This document shows, in pieces, positions 29,584-37,209 of a DNA stretch of 64,000 nucleotides. Numbering within the stretch: the stretch's first letter is position 1; the number at the start of each line of letters is the position of its first letter. Made by a program: the position numbers and the translations under genes. Source of the DNA: Variovorax paradoxus (lineage in GTDB: Bacteria; Pseudomonadota; Gammaproteobacteria; Burkholderiales; Burkholderiaceae_C); NCBI RefSeq assembly GCF_009755665.1, contig NZ_CP046622.1, forward strand, positions 1 to 64,000, read 5' to 3'. The notes beneath the pieces are model-generated. The model made no database searches, was not told the origin of the DNA, and worked only from the letters and a program-made list of their open reading frames with translations.

Positions 29584-29692
29584 GGCGGTGTGGAGTGGTG
29601 TCCGTGCGAACTTGCACAGCCGCAACTTTCGACGCCGCGCGAGAAGGAAATTGGAAGGCTGCTTGAAGTGCGGCAACCGGTTGCCGCCTTGT

Positions 29693-29708
29693 GTGAAGCC
29701 TGTGTGAA
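29693..29708 (-). promoter_or_regulatory. Cre-tag type CreB box (TTCAC-N6-TTCAC)
   Basis: On the minus strand the sequence reads TTCAC ACAGGC TTCAC, an exact match to the direct-repeat cre-tag recognised by CreB in enterobacteria and Aeromonas. It lies between the divergent exosortase-target gene and creD, 83 bases upstream of the creD start. Confidence 0.75.
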
Positions 29709-29726
29709 GTCGGCTGGCGGGCGCGC

Positions 29727-29742
29727 TTCACACAGCCTTCGG
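29727..29742 (+). promoter_or_regulatory. Second, imperfect Cre box in opposite orientation
   Basis: TTCAC ACAGCC TTCGG on the plus strand, 18 bases from the first box and sharing its ACAGSC spacer. One box faces each gene of the divergent pair. The second half differs at two positions. Confidence 0.5.
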
Positions 29743-29790
29743 GTCACGCGGCGAGCATCGCCACTTCGTTATCGAAGAGGAGAAAAAAAC

Positions 29791-31275
29791 ATGTTCCAGT
29801 TGTTCAAGGCCTTGCAGAGTTCCATGCTGGTCAAGGTGGCCGGCCTGCTCTTGCTCACGCTCTTGCTGTGCATTCCGCTCGCTGAAATCAATTCGATCAA
29901 CCGCGAACGCGGCCGCAGCCAGCGCGAGGCGGCCGAGGAGCTCGCCGCCACCTATGCGAGCGCCCAGACCATGGTGGGTCCGGTACTGCTGGTGCCCTAT
30001 GTGGAGCGCTGGATGGAGCCGCTGCGCGATGCGAAAGGCAAGGTGATCGGCCAGGAGGCGCGCAGCAAGGAAATGGCCCACGCGGTGTTTCCCGACAAGC
30101 TGCATATCGAAGGTTCGATGACGCCGCAAGAGCGCTATCGCGGGATTTTCAAGATTCCGTTCTATACGCTCAATGCCACGCTGGGCGGCGGCTTCGCGGC
30201 CTTCGACCCCAAATCGGTGGCGCACAGCGAAGCCGATTCGCGCATCGAGTTCAAGGCCCCTTTCGTCGTCTTCTACGTGAGCGACCTGCGCGGGCTCGAC
30301 GGGTCGCCTTCCATCGCAATGAACAGCGAAGGCCTGCGCTTCAGGCAGCGCGTGCCCGGCCTGGCCGACAACAGCTGGCTGGCCGATGGAGTCCACGCGC
30401 CGCTCACCGGCGCCGCGCTTGCCGCATGGGAATCGAAGGCGCCGATGCCTTTCGAAATGAAGGTCGGCCTTGTCGGCCAAGACACGCTCTCGATGGTGCC
30501 AATTGCCGAAGAGACCACCGCCCACCTGAGCTCGCCATGGGCGCACCCGAGTTTCGGCGGCCGCTTTCTCGCCGCGAAACGCGACGTGACTCCGCAGGGC
30601 TTCGATGCGCACTGGCGCGTGTCGTCGCTGGTGACCTCGGCGCGCGAGCAGGTGCGTGCCGGACTGTCTGACCGCGAGGATCGCAGCGCTGCTGCCACTG
30701 CCGCGTCCGCCGCGGCAGTAGTCGCCCATACACCGCGCAACCTCGGCCCGCTGCAAACCTTCGACGTGTCGCTCGCCCAACCCATCAACGTGTACTCGAT
30801 GAGCACGCGCGCCGGCAAGTACGGTGCGCTCTTCATCGGCCTGGTGGTCATGGCCGCCTTCATGTTCGAGCTGTTCCGCAGGCAGCGCATGCACCCGGTG
30901 CAATACGGGCTGGTGGGCCTCTCGATTGCGCTGTTCTTCCTGCTGCTGCTGGCGCTGTCCGAGAAACTGGCGTTCTGGCTGGCCTATGCCAGCGCGGCCG
31001 GCGCCAGCGTGCTGCTGCTCGGCATTTATTTCAGCGCGGTTTTGCAAAGCTGGAAACGCGGCGCGGGCTTCGGGGCCTATGTCGCGGTACTCTATGGCGC
31101 GCTCTACGGCCTGCTGGCATCGGAAAGCAATGCTCTTCTGCTCGGCGCCCTGCTGACATTCGGCATGCTGACTGTGCTGATGCTCGCCACGCGCAAGGTC
31201 GACTGGTATGCGTTGTCCGTCGGGAACCCCCGACCCCCCGAGCCAGTCGTACCTGAAGTGGCTCCGTCCGTGTAA
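29791..31275 (+). CDS. creD: Cell-envelope integrity protein CreD
   Basis: Inner-membrane protein of 494 residues. It begins with a helix (VKVAGLLLLTLLLCIPLAEI) followed by a large periplasmic domain and five C-terminal helices, the standard CreD topology. Known CreD proteins are induced by the CreBC two-component system and affect envelope stress and beta-lactam response. GAGGAGAAAAAAAC gives an excellent ribosome site at the 29791 ATG. Two Cre boxes lie upstream. The regulator genes creB and creC are 3 kb away, separated by mrcA and a hypothetical gene. Confidence 0.92.
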   Translation: MFQLFKALQSSMLVKVAGLLLLTLLLCIPLAEINSINRERGRSQREAAEELAATYASAQTMVGPVLLVPYVERWMEPLRDAKGKVIGQEARSKEMAHAVFPDKLHIEGSMTPQERYRGIFKIPFYTLNATLGGGFAAFDPKSVAHSEADSRIEFKAPFVVFYVSDLRGLDGSPSIAMNSEGLRFRQRVPGLADNSWLADGVHAPLTGAALAAWESKAPMPFEMKVGLVGQDTLSMVPIAEETTAHLSSPWAHPSFGGRFLAAKRDVTPQGFDAHWRVSSLVTSAREQVRAGLSDREDRSAAATAASAAAVVAHTPRNLGPLQTFDVSLAQPINVYSMSTRAGKYGALFIGLVVMAAFMFELFRRQRMHPVQYGLVGLSIALFFLLLLALSEKLAFWLAYASAAGASVLLLGIYFSAVLQSWKRGAGFGAYVAVLYGALYGLLASESNALLLGALLTFGMLTVLMLATRKVDWYALSVGNPRPPEPVVPEVAPSV

Positions 31276-31314
31276 CTGACGCTACCGACTGTTTTTTCTT
31301 AACTACTGATTTCC

Positions 31315-33705
31315 ATGGACGATTCCTCTCCTTCCACCGAACCGGCGCGCTCCGAGCGCTCGATGCGGCTGCGGCGCATTGCGCGGTGGAGCGCCATCGT
31401 GGGCGGTTCGGCCGCGCTGGTTCTGGTGGTGGCCGCCGGCGTGGCGGTGGCCGTCATATCGCCCCGGCTGCCCGACATCTCGGAGCTTGCCGACTACCGG
31501 CCCAAGCTGCCTTTGCGCGTGTATTCGGTCGAAGGCACGCTCATCGGCGAATTCGGCGAGGAGCGCCGCACCCTTACGCCCTTTGCCAACATTCCCAAGG
31601 TAATGAAAGACGCCGTGCTGGCCGTGGAAGACGCGCGCTTCTACGATCATGGCGGTGTCGACTACAAGGGCTTTGCACGCGCGGCCGTTGCCAGCCTGAA
31701 GGGTGGCCGCAAGCAGGGAGCCTCGACCATCACGATGCAGGTGGCGCGCAATGTGTACCTCAGCTCCGAGCGCACGCTGAGCCGCAAGACCTACGAGATC
31801 TTGCTGGCCCTGCGGCTCGAGCAGCAGCTCACCAAGGACCAGATTCTGGAGATCTACCTGAACCAGATCTACCTGGGCAACCGCGCCTACGGTTTTGCTG
31901 CAGCGTCCGAGGCATATTTCGGCAAGCCGCTGCAGAACATCACCACGGCCGAAGCCGCCATGCTGGCCGGCCTGCCGAAGGCGCCCGGCGCCAACAACCC
32001 GGTGGCCAACCCGCGGCGCGCCCGCGCGAGGCAGCTCTATGTGATCGACCGCATGCAGGAGACCGGCTTCATCACCGCCGAGCAGGCGGCCGAAGCCAAG
32101 AAGGAAGAACTGCACCTGCGCGATGCCGCCGATCCGAACCGGCTGCATGCCGAATACGTGGCCGAGACAGTGCGCCAGATGATGTACGCGCAGTATGGCG
32201 ACAGCATCTACACCAGCGGCATGAAGGTGTACACGTCGCTGGTCGCTGCCGACCAGGCAGCGGCCTACAAGTCGCTTCGCAAGGGCATCATGGATTACGA
32301 GCGGCGCCAGCCCTACCGCGGACCCGAGCGCTTCATCGACCTGCCGGACGACGCCAAGGAGGCCGACGAGGCGGTGGACGACGCACTGGCCGAACACCCG
32401 GACAACGGCGACGTGATGGCGGCGGTGGTACTGGAGGCCGGCCCCAAGGAAATCAAGGCCGTGCGCGCCAATGGCGAAACCCTGCAGATCACCGGCGAAG
32501 GCCTGCGGCCCGCGCAATCGGGCCTTGCGGCCAAGGCGCCACCCAACATCAAGATCCGCCGCGGCGCGGTGATCCGCGTGGCGAAGACGCCCAAGAACAC
32601 CTGGGAGATCACGCAGTTGCCCGAGGTCGAGGGTGCGTTCATTGCCATGGACCCGCGCACCGGCGCCATCAAGTCGCTGGTGGGCGGCTTCGACTTCGGC
32701 AAGAACAAGTTCAACCACGTCACGCAGGCCTGGCGCCAGCCGGGTTCGAGCTTCAAGCCGTTCATCTACTCGGCCGCGCTCGAGAAGGGCTTCACTCCGG
32801 CCACCATCGTGAACGACGCTCCGCTGTACTTCGAGCCGAGCACCCCCGGAGGCCAGCCCTGGGAACCGAAGAATTTCGACGGCGGCTTCGAAGGGCCGAT
32901 GCCGCTGCGCACCGCGCTCATGAAGTCGAAGAACCTGGTGACGATCCGCCTGCTGCAGTCCATTGGCGCGCCATACGCGCAAGACTGGATCACGAAGTTC
33001 GGCTTCGACAAGGACAAGCACCCGGCCTACCTGCCGATGGCGCTCGGTGCCGGATCGGTCACGCCCATGCAGATGGCCACGGCCTACTCGGTGTTTGCCA
33101 ACGGCGGCTATCGCGTCAATCCGTATCTGGTCACGCGCGTGACCGATCTGCGCGACAAGGTGCTGCTCGAAACCGAACCGCCGGTGCTCGACGAATCGCG
33201 CCGCGCCATTCCCGAGCGCAATGCCTTCATCATGGATTCCCTGCTGCAAAGCGTGGTGAAGGGCGGCACCGCCGCGCGTGCCTACCAGGCGCTCAAGCGC
33301 GACGACCTGTTCGGCAAGACCGGCACCACCAACGACTCGTTCGACACCTGGTTTGCAGGCTTCCAGCCCACCACCGTGGGCATTGCATGGATCGGCTACG
33401 ACACGCCGCGCCAGCTGGGCGTGCGCGGCGAAACCGGCGGCAGCCTGAGCCTGCCGATCTGGATCGGCTACATGCAGACGGCGCTGAAGGGCGTGCCTGT
33501 GAGCAAGATTGCCGAGCCCGCGGGCGTCGTCAACATCGATGGCGAGTGGTACTTCGACGACTTCACGCCTGGCCACGGCGTGGCGAGCCTCGGCGTCGAA
33601 AACACCGAGGCACCGGCGCCGCCGGCCGAAGAACTCTCGGGCGTGCCGCTGGGCCCACCGCCACCGCCCGAAGAACGCAACCGCATTCTCGAATTCTTCC
33701 GGTAA
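31315..33705 (+). CDS. mrcA: Penicillin-binding protein 1A
   Basis: Bifunctional peptidoglycan synthase of 796 residues, class A PBP. It has an N-terminal membrane anchor (about 25-47), a GT51 domain with VEDARFYDHGGVDYKG and GASTITMQVARNVYLSS, and a transpeptidase domain with S478-x-x-K481 in GSSFKPF and K668-T-G-T. It carries the OB-fold-like insertion between the domains that is typical of PBP1a. The gene starts 39 bases after creD, so they probably share a transcript, linking cell-wall synthesis with the CreBC stress response. It is distinct from the monofunctional GT51 protein at 24722. Confidence 0.95.
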   Translation: MDDSSPSTEPARSERSMRLRRIARWSAIVGGSAALVLVVAAGVAVAVISPRLPDISELADYRPKLPLRVYSVEGTLIGEFGEERRTLTPFANIPKVMKDAVLAVEDARFYDHGGVDYKGFARAAVASLKGGRKQGASTITMQVARNVYLSSERTLSRKTYEILLALRLEQQLTKDQILEIYLNQIYLGNRAYGFAAASEAYFGKPLQNITTAEAAMLAGLPKAPGANNPVANPRRARARQLYVIDRMQETGFITAEQAAEAKKEELHLRDAADPNRLHAEYVAETVRQMMYAQYGDSIYTSGMKVYTSLVAADQAAAYKSLRKGIMDYERRQPYRGPERFIDLPDDAKEADEAVDDALAEHPDNGDVMAAVVLEAGPKEIKAVRANGETLQITGEGLRPAQSGLAAKAPPNIKIRRGAVIRVAKTPKNTWEITQLPEVEGAFIAMDPRTGAIKSLVGGFDFGKNKFNHVTQAWRQPGSSFKPFIYSAALEKGFTPATIVNDAPLYFEPSTPGGQPWEPKNFDGGFEGPMPLRTALMKSKNLVTIRLLQSIGAPYAQDWITKFGFDKDKHPAYLPMALGAGSVTPMQMATAYSVFANGGYRVNPYLVTRVTDLRDKVLLETEPPVLDESRRAIPERNAFIMDSLLQSVVKGGTAARAYQALKRDDLFGKTGTTNDSFDTWFAGFQPTTVGIAWIGYDTPRQLGVRGETGGSLSLPIWIGYMQTALKGVPVSKIAEPAGVVNIDGEWYFDDFTPGHGVASLGVENTEAPAPPAEELSGVPLGPPPPPEERNRILEFFR

Positions 33706-33795
33706 GCACAAGCGCGGGACGGGCGGGCAAAGGAGAGGGTGGTTCCGGGTCTCTACACTCGGTGCTGCCTTCCGCTCCAACTTGCCCACGCTCTC

Positions 33796-34401
33796 ATGGA
33801 AATTCTTACCCTGGTGACGTTGTTCGTCATCGGCGCCTACATCCTCAGGTCCCGCGAACAGCGCCAGCGCATCGCGCTGCTCGGAAGCCATCTGGGCAGA
33901 TACCAGATCGAGAGGCTCATGGAAACCCTCACCGAGGGTTACCTGCGCTGCCTGGGCGAGGACGACGCCGAACGGCGCCAGCAGATCTGGAGCCTGCTCG
34001 ATTCCACCGAGGAAAAACTCTCGGGCCAGTTCGACAGCTTTGCCGCAGCGTTCGCACGGGTCGATGCGGCGGATGCACGCGTGAGCAAGCTGCCGTTGGC
34101 GGTTCCCTTCGCGCACAAGCTGTTTCCCGCCGCCACCTTCGACCTGCGCGAAGCGCTCGTCATCCATGCGCGCGGCATTGCGGAGGTGATGCGCAACGAA
34201 GCAAGCCGCACGCCGAAGTCCAAGGCCTTCACCATGTCGGCCGAACTGTTCCTGATGCAGCACACCTGCCATTGGTTCTGCAAGTCGAAAACCGTGGCAT
34301 CCGCGCGCATGCTGGCGCGGCACAAGACCTCGTACGAGCAACTGCTGGAAGCGGTGAGCCCGGCCACGCGCCGGGCCTACGGCACGCTCATCGGCCGGTG
34401 A
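33796..34401 (+). CDS. Conserved hypothetical protein with N-terminal membrane anchor
   Basis: A 201-residue protein starting MEILTLVTLFVIGAYILRSR, a single membrane helix with a short outside part, then a helical cytoplasmic domain rich in Arg and Glu. I do not recognise the family. Distinctive segments are GRYQIERLMETLTEGYLRCL and LFLMQHTCHWFCKSKTVAS, with two cysteines. The longer frame from 33739 lacks the anchor at its N-terminus, so I start at 33796. It lies 90 bases after mrcA and converges on creC. Context suggests the cell envelope or the Cre response, but nothing proves this. Confidence 0.65.
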   Translation: MEILTLVTLFVIGAYILRSREQRQRIALLGSHLGRYQIERLMETLTEGYLRCLGEDDAERRQQIWSLLDSTEEKLSGQFDSFAAAFARVDAADARVSKLPLAVPFAHKLFPAATFDLREALVIHARGIAEVMRNEASRTPKSKAFTMSAELFLMQHTCHWFCKSKTVASARMLARHKTSYEQLLEAVSPATRRAYGTLIGR

Positions 34402-34417
34402 ACCGCGCCTCGGTCCT

Positions 34418-35863
34418 TCAGTGATGCGATGAAGGCAAAAGCGGCAAGGTGAGCGTGGCCACTGCGCCGCCGCGTGCCGCATTGCCGAGCTCGATGCGCC
34501 CGCGGTGCAGCGCGGCAATCTCTTTCACGAAGGCCAGGCCCAGGCCCGTGCTTTTCTTCTGGCTGTGCGGCCGCGCCAGCGAATAGAACTTCTGAAAAAC
34601 CTTTTCCTGTGCGTAGTCCGGAATGCCCGGTCCGCGGTCGCGCACGGTCACGCGTGCGAGCTTCGAAGTGGTCTCGAGCGTGAGCAGCACCTCGCTGCCC
34701 TGCGGTGAAAAATCGATGGCGTTGTCCAGCAGGTTGCTGACGGCGCGGCGCAGCAGAAACGGATCGCCTTCGGTATTGGCATCGGTGCGAATGTTCACGC
34801 GCACGCCGATGTTGCGCTTGGCCGCGGCAGGCTGCGCGCTGAGGGCGACGTCCTCGATCAGCGAAGCCAGCGCCACCGGCTCGGTGCGATCGAGGCCGCG
34901 CCGTGTTTCGAGTGCGGTGAGCTCCATCATGCGGTCGACGATTTCCTGGATGCGCTGCGTTTCGCGTTCGATGTTCTTCAGGAAGCGCTCGCGCTCCGCA
35001 TGCGGCATCGACGGTTCCTGCAGCAGCTCGGCCGCACCGCGAATCGCCGATAGCGGGCTCTTCACTTCATGCGTGAAGGTCTGCACGTAGTCGGCCACGT
35101 AGTTGCGGCCTGTGAGCGCATCGCGCATTTCACTGAAGCCGGTGCGCACCGCATCGACCGCGCGCCGTGCCATGCGCGAGAGGCTCAATTTTTTCTGGGC
35201 GCGTACCCAGGTCCAGTAGTCCGAGATCAGGCCGAACGGCCTCACCAGCCAGACCGAGACGATGATCGCCAGCAGCAACAGCGCCAGGCCTGAGCCCACA
35301 CCCACCCACAGCGTGCGGGCGCGCGCGTCTTCGACGAACTGGCCGAAGCTCTGCACCGGCTTGCCGACGCTGACCATGCCGACAATCTCGTTGTTCCAGC
35401 GGATCGGCGCGCCCACGTACATGACCGAAGTGCGCGGGTCGCCGTCGACGTCGCGCGAGGTGCGCGCGCCGTACAGCCCCGCGAGCGTGCGGTTCACGTC
35501 GCTCCACTGCGAGTAGTCGGCGCCCAGGTGCCTGCCGAGCGAATCGAACATCACCCGGCCGCTGCGGTCGGTCACGTACACGCGCAGCTCGACGCGGTTC
35601 TTGTGCAGGTTGTAGATCTGGGCCGAGAACTCGCGCGCATACACCGTGCGGAACAGCGGCTCGAGCCGCGCGGTGTTGATGGCCCCCGCGATCACGTCCT
35701 GCTCGACCAGGCTGGCAATCAGCTGCGAGGTTTCGACCAGCGACTCCTCGGCCGATTCGCGGTAGCGCGGGTCGATGTCGGACACCACGCGGTAGAGCAG
35801 GAATGCGATGCCCGCCGTGTAGATCAGCAGGATGCCGATGAAGATTCGCGTGCGCCGGCTCAC
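34418..35863 (-). CDS. creC: Two-component sensor histidine kinase CreC
   Basis: Membrane sensor kinase of 481 residues that phosphorylates CreB. Two N-terminal helices (about 5-25 and 188-208) enclose a periplasmic sensor domain. The dimerisation helix has H265 in QTFTHEVKSPLSAIRG, and the ATPase part has the N box DNAIDFS, the G1 box DRGPGIP and the G2 box KSTGLGLAF. Order and layout match CreC. Its ATG overlaps the stop of creB in an ATGA junction, so the two are translationally coupled. It responds in other species to carbon source and to blocked peptidoglycan synthesis. Confidence 0.93.
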   Translation of the reverse strand: MSRRTRIFIGILLIYTAGIAFLLYRVVSDIDPRYRESAEESLVETSQLIASLVEQDVIAGAINTARLEPLFRTVYAREFSAQIYNLHKNRVELRVYVTDRSGRVMFDSLGRHLGADYSQWSDVNRTLAGLYGARTSRDVDGDPRTSVMYVGAPIRWNNEIVGMVSVGKPVQSFGQFVEDARARTLWVGVGSGLALLLLAIIVSVWLVRPFGLISDYWTWVRAQKKLSLSRMARRAVDAVRTGFSEMRDALTGRNYVADYVQTFTHEVKSPLSAIRGAAELLQEPSMPHAERERFLKNIERETQRIQEIVDRMMELTALETRRGLDRTEPVALASLIEDVALSAQPAAAKRNIGVRVNIRTDANTEGDPFLLRRAVSNLLDNAIDFSPQGSEVLLTLETTSKLARVTVRDRGPGIPDYAQEKVFQKFYSLARPHSQKKSTGLGLAFVKEIAALHRGRIELGNAARGGAVATLTLPLLPSSHH

Positions 35864-36642
35864 GGCGTCTGGGGCAATTCTTCGTTCAACGCGTAGCCAG
35901 TGCCGCGCAGCGTGCGGATCGGCTCCACATCGGGCGCCACGGCCTTGAGCTTGGCGCGCAACGTTTTCACGTGCGCGTCGACCGTGCGGTCGAAGCTGTC
36001 GCTCGCATCGTCCCAGACCAGCTGCAGCAACTCGTCGCGCGTGAAAACACGGCCCGGCCGCTGCACCAGGAGCCGCAGCAGGCCGTATTCGTAGCGCGAA
36101 AGCTCGAGCAGCCGCCCGTAGTAGCGGATTTGCATGCGCTCGTTGTCCAGCGCAAACGGCGTTGCGGAGGGCTGGGAGCCCGCAGGAGCCACCGAACCCG
36201 GATTTTGAGGGGGACCCCCGTTGTTTGTTGCCGCGGGGCCTCCAGGGGCCGCTCGTGCGCTGCGCCGCAGGATGGTGCGCACCCGTGCGACGAGTTCACG
36301 TGGAGAAAACGGCTTGGCAATGTAGTCGTCGGCACCGAGCTCCAGCCCGACCACGCGGTCGATTTCGTCGCTTCTCGCGGTGAGAAACAGCATCGGCACC
36401 TCGGCGCCGCCCTGTGACTGGTTCAGCGCGCGCAAGCGCTTGAAGAGCTCGAATCCATTGAGGTCGGGCAGGCCAACGTCCAGTATGGCCAGTGCCGGCG
36501 GCTCCTGTGCGAACTGCGCGATGGCTTCCTCGGCCGTTGCGCACCAGACCGGCGTGAAGCCATCGCTCTTCAGGACGTATTGCAGCGTGTCGGCAATGCC
36601 CGATTCGTCTTCGGCAATCAGGATCCGGGGTTTGAAACTCAT
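35860..36642 (-). CDS. creB: Two-component response regulator CreB
   Basis: OmpR-family regulator of 260 residues. The receiver has the acidic pocket EDE (11-13), phospho-acceptor D55 and K in AKPFSPREL. After a 35-residue Pro/Gly/Ala-rich linker, longer than usual, the winged-helix domain ends LRGTGYALNEE. It should bind TTCAC-N6-TTCAC boxes like those at 29693. The start at 36642 follows the family N-terminus (MSFKPRILIAEDES); a longer frame from 36708 is rejected. It is the first gene of the creBC operon, next to the origin candidate. Confidence 0.92.
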   Translation of the reverse strand: MSFKPRILIAEDESGIADTLQYVLKSDGFTPVWCATAEEAIAQFAQEPPALAILDVGLPDLNGFELFKRLRALNQSQGGAEVPMLFLTARSDEIDRVVGLELGADDYIAKPFSPRELVARVRTILRRSARAAPGGPAATNNGGPPQNPGSVAPAGSQPSATPFALDNERMQIRYYGRLLELSRYEYGLLRLLVQRPGRVFTRDELLQLVWDDASDSFDRTVDAHVKTLRAKLKAVAPDVEPIRTLRGTGYALNEELPQTP

Positions 36643-36783
36643 CCCCTGGATGTTAGCGAGGGGGCGCAGTCCGGCGAGGCTGGTTTTGTTGCGTGGCGCC
36701 GAGGACACGGCGCGGCCTTTCGCGGTCTTTTTTTCCGGCGCGGCGTGGGCTCTGTATCTTCTTCTTATCTCTCTTATTCAAAT

Positions 36784-36795
36784 TAGTAGTAGTAG
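36784..36795 (+). other. DnaA-trio (four TAG triplets)
   Basis: TAGTAGTAGTAG lies between AT-rich DNA and a GC-rich spacer followed by a DnaA-box-like site. The trio is the single-strand binding element for DnaA; direction and spacing fit. Confidence 0.6.
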
Positions 36796-36801
36796 ATAAG
36801 G

Positions 36802-36833
36802 GCGGCACCTGTCTGTGGACATGCCGCTTTTTT
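36802..36833 (+). terminator. Intrinsic-terminator-like hairpin inside the origin candidate
   Basis: Stem GCGGCA and TGTC pair with GACA and TGCCGC around loop TGTG, with a 2-base bulge, followed by six T. This is a convincing plus-strand terminator shape, but no plus-strand gene lies to its left. It overlaps the DnaA-box-like site. It may end a short untranslated RNA or be part of the origin architecture. Confidence 0.5.
36814..36822 (-). other. DnaA-box-like site
   Basis: TGTGGACAT, the reverse complement of ATGTCCACA, has two mismatches to TTATCCACA but keeps the TCCACA core. It lies 18 bases after the TAG triplets. Confidence 0.4.
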
Positions 36834-36932
36834 CCTTGTGTGACAGTCACTTGTCATACCTCTGTCACTGTGCGCAGCCGCGCTTCCGTGCTGTCGCGCC
36901 AAAAGGAACAACATTGCCGGGCGCGTCCGGCC

Positions 36933-36941
36933 TGTGGATAA
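36933..36941 (-). other. Perfect DnaA box
   Basis: TGTGGATAA, the reverse complement of TTATCCACA, in the creB upstream gap. By base composition such a 9-mer should be rare here. Confidence 0.7.
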
Positions 36942-37109
36942 CCGCCCGCTTGTGCCAGAACTCTCCCCAGAGTTGTCCTTTGACAGGGTTCCGGAATTCT
37001 GCGAAAGACAGTTTCCGGCGCAAGAAATTCATTGCCGCTTATTTAGGCAGACTGTAGATTTGCGTTGCAGATCAAGGACTTAGCTTTCTCCTACAAAGAA
37101 GTGCGAGTG

Positions 37110-37118
37110 TTATCCACA
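37110..37118 (+). other. Perfect DnaA box
   Basis: TTATCCACA in the same gap as the box at 36933 and in the opposite orientation, 92 bases before the next gene start. Confidence 0.7.
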
Positions 37119-37209
37119 GAGTTGCCCAAGCTTTGTGGGGAGAACCGCAGCGGAACCTTCGCGCGCGGCGCCGAACGAACTTTGTCCTTCAACCAGCGGA
37201 ATTTCCAAC

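Larger units (their letters stand above)
36751..37130 (+). other. Candidate chromosomal replication origin (oriC)
   Basis: This is most of the 567-base gap between creB and the next gene. From left to right it shows a pyrimidine- and AT-rich stretch (36751-36783), four TAG triplets (36784-36795) matching the DnaA-trio, a GC-rich spacer, a DnaA-box-like site (36814-36822), then a perfect inverted DnaA box (36933-36941) and a perfect direct one (37110-37118). This order (melting region, trio, GC spacer, boxes) is the known bacterial unwinding arrangement. In hand-sampled lines the plus strand is C-richer to the left and G-richer to the right. The region upstream of dnaA is outside the window, so the usual alternative origin cannot be examined. 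Confidence 0.6.

Noticed and set aside
27646-29790. An N-terminal extension of creD running opposite the exosortase target
   Set aside because: CreD begins at 29791 with a strong ribosome site and the expected membrane helix; upstream is antisense to a well-supported gene.
31303-34518. A 1071-residue minus-strand frame and a 1012-residue alternate plus frame across mrcA
   Set aside because: Both are shadows; mrcA carries intact GT51 and transpeptidase motifs.
36720-36833. A small RNA gene ending at the hairpin in the origin candidate
   Set aside because: The terminator is good, but I see no promoter that fits, and the TAG triplets and DnaA sites explain the region better; kept only as a finding.
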